A program made the position numbers and the translations under genes. The notes beneath the pieces are model-generated. The model did no database searches. It saw only the letters and a list, made by a program, of their open reading frames with translations, and was not told where the DNA came from. From JAPLDP01 sp964628285 (GTDB lineage: Bacteria; Bacteroidota; Bacteroidia; Bacteroidales; JAGONC01): DNA of 15,890 bases. Of this stretch, positions 6,921 to 14,104 are shown in pieces; position 1 is the stretch's first letter; every line of letters begins with the position of its first letter. Location of the stretch: the NCBI GenBank assembly GCA_964628285.1, contig CAZVNP010000061.1:1-15890 (forward strand). The letters run 5' to 3'.

Positions 6921-7841
6921 TTAATTCACCTGGAATGTTCTGTCACCTTTTTTAATAAAATTCACAATCTGGTTGGCAGCGGCAATGCCTGCATTGTTGT
7001 TTGCCTCGGCAGTTTGTGCCCCCATTTTTTTAGGGGTGAAATAATACCGGCCTTCAAATGCCTTTGTTATTTCGCCGGCACAGTCGGGAGCGACGTCGGC
7101 AATATACCTGAAATCGTCACGTACGGAGAAGATTTTCATTAACGACTCTTCGTCGATGACCTCTTTGCGGGCAGTATTGACCAATGTGGCTCCTTTGGGC
7201 ATTTTCGAGAGTAACGTGAAATTGATCGATCTTATTGTATCAGGTGTTGCCGGGATGTGAAGCGACACATACTGGCATCTGGAATAAAGGTCACCGGCGG
7301 TTTCAACATAGTTGACACCGTCTCTGGTGATGTCTTCTTTTTTCAGGTAAGGATCAAAGGCATACACCTCCATGCCGAAACCTTTGGCTATGGCTGCCAC
7401 GCGCCGGCCGACATGACCGTAAGCATGAAGCCCTAAGCTTTTGCCGAGCAGTTCCGTTCCTGACTTGCCATTGAAGCAACCGCGGGCCAGATACACCATC
7501 ATTGCCAGGGCCAGCTCTGCCACTGCATTGGCATTCTGCCCCGGTGTGTTCATCACTATAATACCTTTCTCCGTGGCGGCTTTGAGATCGATGTTATCAT
7601 AACCTGCACCGGCTCTGATGACGATCTTCAAATTTTTACCTGCTTCGAGGACCTCCCTGGTGACCAGGTCACTCCTGATGATCAGGGCATCGGCATCGCT
7701 TACCGCTTTCAGCAGATCACCCGGATCGGTGTATTTCTCCAGGGCGGCAAACTCAAAGCCGGCTTCCCCGATGATTTTTCTGATACCATTTAAAGCCGTG
7801 GAGGCAAAAGGTTTCTCAGTTGCTACTAAAACTTTAGTCAT
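6921..7841 (-). CDS. serA: D-3-phosphoglycerate dehydrogenase, short form without ACT domain
   Basis: A 306-residue D-2-hydroxyacid dehydrogenase. It is expected to oxidise 3-phosphoglycerate to 3-phosphohydroxypyruvate with NAD, the first step of serine synthesis. Context (serC upstream, same strand) supports this over other hydroxyacid dehydrogenases. Residues 78-105 (GAGYDNIDLKAAT to NTPGQNANAVAE) and the nucleotide-binding GLHAYGHVG (137-145) are clear; the first glycine of the usual GxGxxG is Ala140. The catalytic arginine is present in NTARKEV (Arg225). The canonical PH-x-GA histidine is replaced in TPKKMGAQTAEA (Lys271), and the usual DVFxxE glutamate is not obvious (DVAPDCAGE). I recall these replacements from other Bacteroidota SerA proteins, so they probably mark a subfamily rather than damage. 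There is no C-terminal ACT domain, so serine feedback through ACT is absent. It lies 115 bases after serC, with repeats between. Confidence 0.93.
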   Translation of the reverse strand: MTKVLVATEKPFASTALNGIRKIIGEAGFEFAALEKYTDPGDLLKAVSDADALIIRSDLVTREVLEAGKNLKIVIRAGAGYDNIDLKAATEKGIIVMNTPGQNANAVAELALAMMVYLARGCFNGKSGTELLGKSLGLHAYGHVGRRVAAIAKGFGMEVYAFDPYLKKEDITRDGVNYVETAGDLYSRCQYVSLHIPATPDTIRSINFTLLSKMPKGATLVNTARKEVIDEESLMKIFSVRDDFRYIADVAPDCAGEITKAFEGRYYFTPKKMGAQTAEANNNAGIAAANQIVNFIKKGDRTFQVN

Positions 7842-7881
7842 GATGAGATTTTATTTAGGGTTATTATTTGGTATAAGCTGC

Positions 7882-7916
7882 TAATTGCGGGTTACAGGTT
7901 GCGGGTTGCGAGTTTT
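7882..7916. repeat. Heptad tandem array between serC and serA
   Basis: Five consecutive 7-base units: TAATTGC, GGGTTAC, AGGTTGC, GGGTTGC, GAGTTTT. The array lies in the 115-base gap inside the serC-serA transcript, upstream of the serA start. GTTGCGAGTT (7905-7914) is shared with the array at 5075-5102 in opposite orientation. Confidence 0.7.
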
Positions 7917-7934
7917 AAGTATTAATTTTTTTAC

Positions 7935-7959
7935 CCCGACTGCCGACTGTCGACTTTCA
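7935..7959. repeat. Heptad tandem array at the serC stop codon
   Basis: Three exact-length units CCCGACT (7935-7941), GCCGACT (7942-7948) and GTCGACT (7949-7955) run up to the minus-strand stop codon of serC (7959-7957). The unit differs from the neighbouring array at 7882-7916 but has the same 7-base period. Confidence 0.65.
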
Positions 7960-9027
7960 ATGCTCCGCCTCAAACTCCTGCATCACGGCCACCAGGTCTT
8001 TTACGCTGTCGAGGGGCATGGCATTGTACAACGATGCCCTGAAGCCACCGACGGAGCGGTGTCCCTTGATGCCGATCATCCCGCGTGAGGAGGCAAAAGC
8101 CTGAAAATCGGGTTCCAGTTCCTTGTATTCGTCCTTCATCACCCAGCAGACGTTCATCCGTGAACGGTCTTCTATGGCTACGGTCCCCCGGAAGAGCTTG
8201 TTACGGTCGATTTCGTCGTACAGAAGGGAGGCTTTAGCGATGTTGTTTTTTTCAATCCCTTCCACGCCACCGTTCGCTTTTATCCAACGTAAGGTCATCA
8301 GACATGAATAGATGTTCACACATGGCGGTGTGTTGAAAAGAGAGCCTTTTTCAACATGGGTCTTATAGCTCAGCATGGTGGGGATGATGCGCTCGGCCGT
8401 CTTGTTGAGAAATTCGTCCCTGATGATCACGAAGGTGACCCCTGCCGGACCCAGGTTTTTCTGCGCCCCGCCATAGATAAGAGCATACTTTGAGACGTCA
8501 ATGGGATGGCTCAGGATATTTGACGACATATCGCAGACCAATGGCACGGGACAGTCGGGATCGTGCCGCATTTCGGTACCGTAAATGGTGTTGTTGGAGG
8601 TAAAATGAAAATAATCGGCATCGGACGGGATGACATAATTTTTCGGTAAATAGCTGAAAAGCTTATCCTCAGAGGAGGCAACCACCATGGTCTCACCTAT
8701 CATTTTAGCTTCTTTCATGGCTTTTTTGGCCCATTCACCTGTGACCAGATAGGCGGCTTTTTTCCTGAGGAAGTTGAAAGGCACCATGGCGAATTGCAGA
8801 CTGGCACCACCGCCGAGAAAGATCACCGAGTAACCGTCAGGGATGCGCAGAAGCTCTTTCATGAGTGCTACCGCCTCATCAATGATCGCCTGAAACTCCT
8901 TGCTGCGATGTGATATCTCAAGAAGTGACAACCCGATACCATCCAGATCGAGGATGGCTTTTGCCGTATGTTCAACCGTAAACGGAGGTAGGATTGAGGG
9001 TCCCGGATTAAAGTTATGTTTCTTCAT
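7957..9027 (-). CDS. serC: Phosphoserine aminotransferase
   Basis: A 356-residue class-V aminotransferase of the usual SerC length. It converts 3-phosphohydroxypyruvate and glutamate to O-phosphoserine and 2-oxoglutarate, and typically also acts in PLP synthesis on 3-hydroxy-4-phosphohydroxythreonine. Visible motifs are the N-terminal NFNPGPSILP, LEISHRSKEF (36-45), LGGGASLQFA (71-80), HFTSNNTIYGTE (141-152), CDMSSN (165-170) and the PLP lysine in YGGAQKNLGPAG (Lys190), then HVEKGSLFNTPP and GFRASLYNAM near the C-terminus. It is the first gene of the serine cluster, with a candidate -7 element at 9089-9096. Phosphoserine phosphatase is not in the window. Confidence 0.97.
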   Translation of the reverse strand: MKKHNFNPGPSILPPFTVEHTAKAILDLDGIGLSLLEISHRSKEFQAIIDEAVALMKELLRIPDGYSVIFLGGGASLQFAMVPFNFLRKKAAYLVTGEWAKKAMKEAKMIGETMVVASSEDKLFSYLPKNYVIPSDADYFHFTSNNTIYGTEMRHDPDCPVPLVCDMSSNILSHPIDVSKYALIYGGAQKNLGPAGVTFVIIRDEFLNKTAERIIPTMLSYKTHVEKGSLFNTPPCVNIYSCLMTLRWIKANGGVEGIEKNNIAKASLLYDEIDRNKLFRGTVAIEDRSRMNVCWVMKDEYKELEPDFQAFASSRGMIGIKGHRSVGGFRASLYNAMPLDSVKDLVAVMQEFEAEH

Positions 9028-9088
9028 ATGATTTGTCGCATTTACGATGATTAATCAAATTCAATGTCATGACTAGGGTCTGATGAGG

Positions 9089-9096
9089 CAAAGTTA
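9089..9096 (-). promoter_or_regulatory. Candidate -7 promoter element for the serine cluster
   Basis: Minus-strand TAACTTTG matches TAnnTTTG exactly. It lies 61 bases upstream of the serC ATG, so a leader of roughly 55 bases is implied. No good -33 box was found at 17-23 bases. Confidence 0.5.
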
Positions 9097-9164
9097 AAAT
9101 ATTTTGAACAAATGGATGAGAAAGAGGGGTAATATTTTTAGCGTTGCCGGCGGGAAACAGGTGA

Positions 9165-10121
9165 TCATTTATCCGGTGGAAAAAGATCATAATAGACGGC
9201 ATTTCTTCGTGGTACTTTCTCTCGCTCATCCCGGTTGCGGGCATCCACGTCGGGGACAAAAACCCAGAACCCTTTTTTAAATACAAAAGCATCAAACACA
9301 TCCCCTGACGGCACATAATATTTATACTGACCTTTAAGTGATTCCTCTAAGGGTATGAGATGATCAAAGACGATCATATAGGATTGGATTTTGCGCTTGC
9401 TTGAGCTTTTCCCCGTCAGATGTCCCCGCTCATACGCCTGCCGTTCATATTTTAGCGACATGGGGGCGCCGGCCTTGTACTCAAAGATGATACGCGTGTT
9501 GTTATTCTTCTGTCCCGTTTTAAAAACGGGAGCACCAAAGACGGGTGATCCTTTCTCATTGAAAGTCAGAATATCGATGATCTTTTTCCGTGTGTTCCGG
9601 TCATTGCCATCCCAACCCAATAAGGTATAATAATATTTATGCCTGTACCTGTGCAGGATGATTTTATAATAAAGAGCCCCAAACCAGTCACCGGCATTGC
9701 TTATAGACGTTTCGGGCGACAGGATCTCATCCGACCTGTCCTTCAGATTGGTCAGACGGTAATTCTTTCCTGACTTATTGTTGAGCTGGATGATGGCGAA
9801 ATATTCATAAGTGCCGTCATCTCTGGGCACGTTCCAGTTGAATATCCTGAAACGGTGATCGGGCGACATCATCCGTGCTATGGTCACCAGCGAGTCAAAA
9901 GGATAGGAAAAGGATCCTGCTTCTCCCAGTGCTTTTTCCAACCATCCTGTGAAGGTACGGCAGGCGGCATATCGCACGGAATCATTCGTGCCGTTGAGGA
10001 TGAAGGGCCCGATTTTTCTCAACCTATCCTCATAAACAGTAAGCGAGGCGGGGTTCTGACCTGTGACCGTCAACGACAGCACGACGGCAATGATGAAAGT
10101 ATGAGATAACCTGCGTATCAC
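9165..10121 (-). CDS. Secreted protein of unknown function
   Basis: A 318-residue protein not assigned to a named family. Residues 1-22 form a Sec signal peptide (MIRRLSHTFIIAVVLSLTVTG), with likely cleavage before Q22 or N23. The mature part is rich in aromatic and charged residues and has no further membrane segment. Two conserved-looking stretches stand out: FRIFNWNVPRDDGTYEYFA (91-109) and YYTLLGWDGNDRNTRKKI (164-181). The alternating pattern suggests a beta-rich periplasmic fold. It is upstream of serC on the same strand, but a 137-base gap with a serC promoter candidate argues against co-transcription. Its start is about 110 bases from the divergent acyl-CoA reductase. In genomes I recall, a small 4Fe-4S ferredoxin gene is usual at this place; none is present here. 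Confidence 0.8.
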   Translation of the reverse strand: MIRRLSHTFIIAVVLSLTVTGQNPASLTVYEDRLRKIGPFILNGTNDSVRYAACRTFTGWLEKALGEAGSFSYPFDSLVTIARMMSPDHRFRIFNWNVPRDDGTYEYFAIIQLNNKSGKNYRLTNLKDRSDEILSPETSISNAGDWFGALYYKIILHRYRHKYYYTLLGWDGNDRNTRKKIIDILTFNEKGSPVFGAPVFKTGQKNNNTRIIFEYKAGAPMSLKYERQAYERGHLTGKSSSKRKIQSYMIVFDHLIPLEESLKGQYKYYVPSGDVFDAFVFKKGFWVFVPDVDARNRDEREKVPRRNAVYYDLFPPDK

Positions 10122-10195
10122 CTGTTCTTCGTTCTGTTATTGAGAGGCGGGTCGATTGTCACGGATATTTCAATCAACGCTGAAAATTTAATAAT

Positions 10196-10203
10196 TATTT
10201 TTG
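10196..10203 (+). promoter_or_regulatory. Candidate -7 promoter element for the acyl-CoA reductase gene
   Basis: TATTTTTG matches TAnnTTTG. It ends 29 bases before the ATG at 10233 and 14 bases before the alternative ATG at 10218. It lies within the longest open frame (which begins at 10140), so it argues for a downstream start. Confidence 0.45.
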
Positions 10204-10232
10204 CAGCCGGATCATTTATGATAAAATTAAGG

Positions 10233-11303
10233 ATGGAGCGTCAGCGTCGGATAGAGGCTTTTGCTGCCCTGGGTGCTGTTCTGAGGAGCTATTTTTCGGC
10301 TGGTCCTGACACGGACTTTCCCAAGAACAGCTCTTTACGCCTCCTGGATGATGCTGTTGACGCCACGGTCAATCATAATCCCTGGTTCATTTTACCCCAT
10401 ATCAGGTATGCCCTTGATGCCATCGCCGGCCTCCTGACGGCCGAGGGTCTGGAACAATGGGCGGCAGGTTATGACGACCGGTGGACCGTTCATGAAAATA
10501 AAAAGAACATCGGCGTAGTCATGGCCGGTAACATCCCGCTGGTGGGCTTTCATGATTTTCTCTGTGTCCTGATGTCAGGGCATCGTTTCAACGGAAAACT
10601 ATCATCGGATGATGACCGGCTGCTGCCCGCCCTTGTGACCATTCTCACGGATATTGAACCTGGCTTTGGATCGTCTGTCTCGTTGTCGACCGGTCGCCTG
10701 TCAGGATTTGATGCCATCATAGCTACCGGCAGTGACAATACCGCCCGGTACTTTGAGTATTATTTCGGTCACGTGCCCCACATCATCAGAAAAAACCGCA
10801 ACGGCGTGGCTTTTCTTTCCGGTGGAGAGAATGAAAACGACCTGGACGGCCTCGCCGGGGATATCTTCCTTTATTTTGGCAGGGGATGCCGCAATGTAGC
10901 CAAGTTGTTTGTCCCGGGCGATTACTCTTTTCAAAATCTTTTTGCCGGAATGGAAAAATACCGTTACGTTTTGGACCATCATAAATACAGGAACAATTAT
11001 GATTATTACAAGGCGGTGTTTATGCTCAACGGGGTAAGCTGTCATGATACAGGATTCCTGTTATTGCGTGAAGAGGTATCAATAAGCTCACCCATAGCGG
11101 TTATTTATTATGAATATTATGACACCGTCGGTCAGGTGAAGGAGCGTTTACAAGCCGGTGCAGACCTGATACAATGCGTTGTAACGGGTGACTCACGCAT
11201 CGCAAAGGGAATCCCATTCGGTGCATCACAGAGACCTTCTCTTACAGAGTATGCCGATGGTGTGGATACGATGGATTTCTTATTGCGGTTGCATGACCGG
11301 TGA
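10233..11303 (+). CDS. LuxC-family acyl-CoA reductase
   Basis: A 356-residue protein of the LuxC/aldehyde dehydrogenase superfamily, expected to reduce an activated acyl group (acyl-CoA or acyl-enzyme) to a fatty aldehyde with NAD(P)H. Key segments, numbered from this start, are the cofactor-binding GVVMAGNIPLVGFHDF (94-109), IATGSDNTARYFEYYFG (163-179) and the catalytic cysteine in YFGRGCRNVAKLFVP (Cys219). The start at 10233 (MERQRRIEAF) was chosen because family members begin near this motif and a -7 element lies upstream; 10218 (MIKLRMERQRR) is possible. No luxD, luxE or acyl-CoA ligase adjoins it. I recall LuxC-type genes beside serC in other Bacteroidota, so the position looks conserved though the link is unexplained. 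The physiological product is not known from sequence. Confidence 0.88.
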   Translation: MERQRRIEAFAALGAVLRSYFSAGPDTDFPKNSSLRLLDDAVDATVNHNPWFILPHIRYALDAIAGLLTAEGLEQWAAGYDDRWTVHENKKNIGVVMAGNIPLVGFHDFLCVLMSGHRFNGKLSSDDDRLLPALVTILTDIEPGFGSSVSLSTGRLSGFDAIIATGSDNTARYFEYYFGHVPHIIRKNRNGVAFLSGGENENDLDGLAGDIFLYFGRGCRNVAKLFVPGDYSFQNLFAGMEKYRYVLDHHKYRNNYDYYKAVFMLNGVSCHDTGFLLLREEVSISSPIAVIYYEYYDTVGQVKERLQAGADLIQCVVTGDSRIAKGIPFGASQRPSLTEYADGVDTMDFLLRLHDR

Positions 11304-11382
11304 TCCATCGTTATAAAGTCTTTACCCGTAATTAATGGTCGGGTTATTTTTCATTTTGTGAGGAACATGCTCTGAATAATCC

Positions 11383-11390
11383 TAAATTTG
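11383..11390 (+). promoter_or_regulatory. Candidate promoter of the potassium uptake operon
   Basis: TAAATTTG matches the -7 consensus and ends 19 bases before the ktrA ATG. A TTTG at 11355-11358 could be a -33 box, though its 24-base spacing is slightly long. Confidence 0.5.
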
Positions 11391-11409
11391 CCATGAAAAG
11401 TTATCGGAC

Positions 11410-12105
11410 ATGAACAGGCAAAAGTTTGTTGTCATTGGCATTGGACTTTTTGGCAGTGCTATTGCCAGGGCTCTGACACGTAATGGTGCGGAGGTTATGG
11501 CCATTGATGTGGAAGCCAGCCGCATCGAATCCATCAAGGATGAGGTGGCCTACGCGGTGTGCCTCGACGCTACCGATGAAAAAGCCTTGCTGTCACAGGA
11601 TATTAAGGATTATTCCACCGTGGTGGTGGCTATCGGTGGCAATTTTGAGCAGGAGCTTCTCTGCATCGTCACCCTGCTCGATCTGGGCATTAAAAGGATC
11701 ATCGCCCGGGCCAGGGGAGTGGCGCAACGTCTGATACTGGAAAAAATGGGCATCAGCGAGATATTCTCTCCGGAGAACGACGTGGGGATCATTGTCGCCG
11801 AACGGCTGCTCAATCCCAACCTGGTGTCGTACCTTCAGTTACCCGACGATTATCGCATCGCCGAGCTCACCGCTCCCAAAAGAACCGTGGGGCGCACCCT
11901 CGGTGACATCGACCTGCGCGACCGTTATAAGCTGAGCCTGGTGACCATTAAAAAGGAAACAGTGGTGACGGAAAACGGAGAGGCATCCGTGGAGCAACAC
12001 CTCGCCGGCGTCCCCGATTCAAAAACCGTCGTCGCTGAGAAAGACTATCTGGTTGTATTCGGCAAAAACAAGGATATCGACCGTTTTGTGGAAATCAACG
12101 ATTGA
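11410..12105 (+). CDS. ktrA: KtrA/TrkA-type RCK regulatory subunit of potassium uptake
   Basis: A 231-residue cytosolic protein with one RCK-N and one RCK-C domain, the KtrA layout; classical TrkA is a tandem duplication about twice as long. The Rossmann motif GIGLFG (residues 10-15) and the acidic strand-2 end AIDVEASR (Asp33) show a nucleotide-binding domain. RCK-C covers about residues 135-225. Such subunits form an octameric ring under the membrane channel dimer and gate it in response to ATP/ADP or NAD(H). The partner channel gene begins 28 bases after this stop in the same direction, so both are surely one operon. The ATG at 11410 starts directly on the conserved MNRQKFVVIGIG strand; an upstream ATG at 11393 is out of frame. 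Confidence 0.95.
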   Translation: MNRQKFVVIGIGLFGSAIARALTRNGAEVMAIDVEASRIESIKDEVAYAVCLDATDEKALLSQDIKDYSTVVVAIGGNFEQELLCIVTLLDLGIKRIIARARGVAQRLILEKMGISEIFSPENDVGIIVAERLLNPNLVSYLQLPDDYRIAELTAPKRTVGRTLGDIDLRDRYKLSLVTIKKETVVTENGEASVEQHLAGVPDSKTVVAEKDYLVVFGKNKDIDRFVEIND

Positions 12106-12133
12106 CCTGTCTCCCTGAAATGTTCTCCCCTTC

Positions 12134-13942
12134 ATGAACAGGAAATTTATTGATAAGATCAGGGAAAGAATCAATGTGCGGTTGTTTACCCATAAGAACA
12201 TTGTACTTAGTGTTCTCAGGATAGCCTCGCTAATCGTCTCGGTCTTCACTATTGCCAGCATTATCTGGTATTATGGTTTCCCCAAGACAGCGGAGACCAC
12301 CGAAACCATCCGTCTCATCATCAAAACAAGTATAGGTTTTTACATCTTCAAGTACCTCGTTCATGTCTTCTATGATTTCCACCCCCTTAATTTTATCCGG
12401 GAGAATCTGGTCGAAGGATTGATACTTCTTATCCTGGTCATCAGCTCCATTTTTTACAAGCTGTTCGATATCACCCTTATCAATTTTGTCAATGAGACCT
12501 TGGGATTTGATTTGCGGCCATACACACTCCTGTTCGTGCAGCTCTATTTCTTCATTATTGTAGGTTTTGAGATGGGTAAGGCCAGTCATAAACTGAAGCT
12601 CTTTGAGCTGGGTCCCTCGGCCCTGATAACCATATCGTTCTTAATACTCATCTCATTCGGCACCTTCTTGTTGATGCTGCCGGAGATGACCATCGTCGGT
12701 ATCCGGTTCATCGACGCCCTGTTCACAGCCACCAGTTCATCCTGTGTCACCGGATTGGTGGTGGTTGACACGGCCACGGTTTTTTCCATCAAAGGTCAGG
12801 TCGTTATCATGTTGCTCATTCAGCTAGGCGGTATCAACATCATATCATTCGCCACCTTTTTTGCTACTTTCTACCGGACCAACAGCGTGAGGTATCAATC
12901 CATACTGAAGGATTTTCTGAGTACGGGCCGTCTTTCGGATACACGCACCCTGTTGCGTAAAATTGTCTTTTACAGCATCATCATCGAAATCATCGGCACC
13001 ATATTGATATTTGTCAGCTGGCAGGATAATCACTTTTTCTCCGGCACCGGTCAGAAATTATTCTTTTCGTTGTTTCACAGCATATCGGCTTTCAACAACG
13101 CCGGTTTCTCCCTGTTCTCCGATAATCTGTATGCTTATTGGGTGTCGAAGGCTTTTAATGTACACATCATCATCGCCCTGCTGATCTTTCTGGGAGGTAT
13201 CGGTTTTGCCACCATGGAAGACCTCACGGAGGTGCTCGGAAGGGGGCAGGGACTGCGCAACATCTGGAAAAACCTGTCCGTCAGCTCACGTTTGGTGCTC
13301 AAGACCTCCTTCTTGCTCATCATCACGGGGGCCCTGGTTTTCTTTATAAGTGAATGGAAAGGTTTACTGGCAGGACTGAGCCCCAAGGGCATGATCGTCA
13401 CATCGCTGTTTCAGTCCATTACAGCGCGGACGGCGGGTTTCAGCACGGTGAACTTCAGGTTTGTCGCACAACCGGTACTTATTTTTTTCATCCTGCTCAT
13501 GTACATCGGGGCCTCACCCGGCTCCACGGGTGGCGGTATCAAGACCACCACCTTTGCCATCATACTCAAATCGGCGATTGCCACTATTCGAGGAAAGAAA
13601 AATGTGGAATCGTACCATTATACCATCCCCTTTTCTTTAATTGACAAGGCTTACTCCATAGCTCTTTTCGCTTTGGGTCTCATCTTCGTGTCGGCTTTTG
13701 CCCTGTCAATAACAGAAAGTCACATGAAATTCCTCGATCTCATGTTTGAAGAGGTCTCGGCCTTCGGCACCGTGGGACTTACTACGGGGATCACCCCGTT
13801 GCTGTCAGATGCAGGAAAGACCATTATCCTCCTTAGCATGTTCATCGGGCGTATAGGCCCTCTGACCCTGGCTATCTTCCTGAGCCGCCGTATCGTATCA
13901 ACAAATTACCGCTATCCCGAGATACATGTTATGGTGGGATAG
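12134..13942 (+). CDS. ktrB: TrkH/KtrB-type potassium channel-transporter subunit
   Basis: A 602-residue inner-membrane protein of the TrkH/KtrB superfamily. Four pore loops, one per M1-P-M2 repeat, are visible: TSSSCVTGL (200-208), SISAFNNAGF (316-325), SITARTAGFS (428-437) and VSAFGTVGLTTG (541-552). Each carries the filter glycine. The gating-loop region with SPGSTGGGIKTTTFA lies at 461-475. The protein is longer than typical KtrB (about 450 residues). The extra is an N-terminal part of about 185 residues with three or four hydrophobic segments (about 23-46, 62-80, 92-112, 130-146) before the first canonical helix. It is the second gene of an operon with ktrA; the short gap has no promoter motif. 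Its stop touches a heptad repeat array. Confidence 0.95.
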   Translation: MNRKFIDKIRERINVRLFTHKNIVLSVLRIASLIVSVFTIASIIWYYGFPKTAETTETIRLIIKTSIGFYIFKYLVHVFYDFHPLNFIRENLVEGLILLILVISSIFYKLFDITLINFVNETLGFDLRPYTLLFVQLYFFIIVGFEMGKASHKLKLFELGPSALITISFLILISFGTFLLMLPEMTIVGIRFIDALFTATSSSCVTGLVVVDTATVFSIKGQVVIMLLIQLGGINIISFATFFATFYRTNSVRYQSILKDFLSTGRLSDTRTLLRKIVFYSIIIEIIGTILIFVSWQDNHFFSGTGQKLFFSLFHSISAFNNAGFSLFSDNLYAYWVSKAFNVHIIIALLIFLGGIGFATMEDLTEVLGRGQGLRNIWKNLSVSSRLVLKTSFLLIITGALVFFISEWKGLLAGLSPKGMIVTSLFQSITARTAGFSTVNFRFVAQPVLIFFILLMYIGASPGSTGGGIKTTTFAIILKSAIATIRGKKNVESYHYTIPFSLIDKAYSIALFALGLIFVSAFALSITESHMKFLDLMFEEVSAFGTVGLTTGITPLLSDAGKTIILLSMFIGRIGPLTLAIFLSRRIVSTNYRYPEIHVMVG

Positions 13943-13943
13943 A

Positions 13944-14067
13944 GCGAATAGCGACTGGCGAATAGCGAAAGATGGTGAATAAAATCATAAATCGGTATTC
14001 GCTCCTCGCTACTCGCTAATCGACTGGTGAATAGCGAATAGCGATTGCCGAATGACGAATAGCGAAA
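13944..14067. repeat. Large heptad tandem array with a switch in orientation
   Basis: Four exact 7-base units (13944-13971: GCGAATA, GCGACTG, GCGAATA, GCGAAAG) begin two bases after the ktrB stop. A 26-base spacer follows, then ten gap-free 7-base units at 13998-14067: TTCGCTC, CTCGCTA, CTCGCTA, ATCGACT, GGTGAAT, AGCGAAT, AGCGATT, GCCGAAT, GACGAAT, AGCGAAA. The first units are in one orientation and the later ones are their reverse complements, so the array could fold into a hairpin. It fills most of the 162 bases between the convergent ktrB and the small secreted gene. No terminator with a T run is seen, and no promoter is apparent. Confidence 0.85.
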
Positions 14068-14104
14068 GGGATAAGATATGGTCTTTTACCGGAAAAGGTA
14101 TTCG

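Noticed and set aside
6921..7841. SerA as a degraded pseudogene because catalytic residues differ
   Set aside because: The frame is intact, all other blocks are conserved, and the same replacements are recalled in other Bacteroidota SerA proteins.
10140..10232. Extension of the acyl-CoA reductase to an ATG at 10140
   Set aside because: The added 31 residues do not resemble the family's start, and the DNA holds a good -7 element at 10196-10203, so this is more likely promoter than coding.
13944..14067. Possible CRISPR or protein-coding repeat
   Set aside because: The 7-base period breaks reading frame, units are too short for CRISPR, and stops are frequent.
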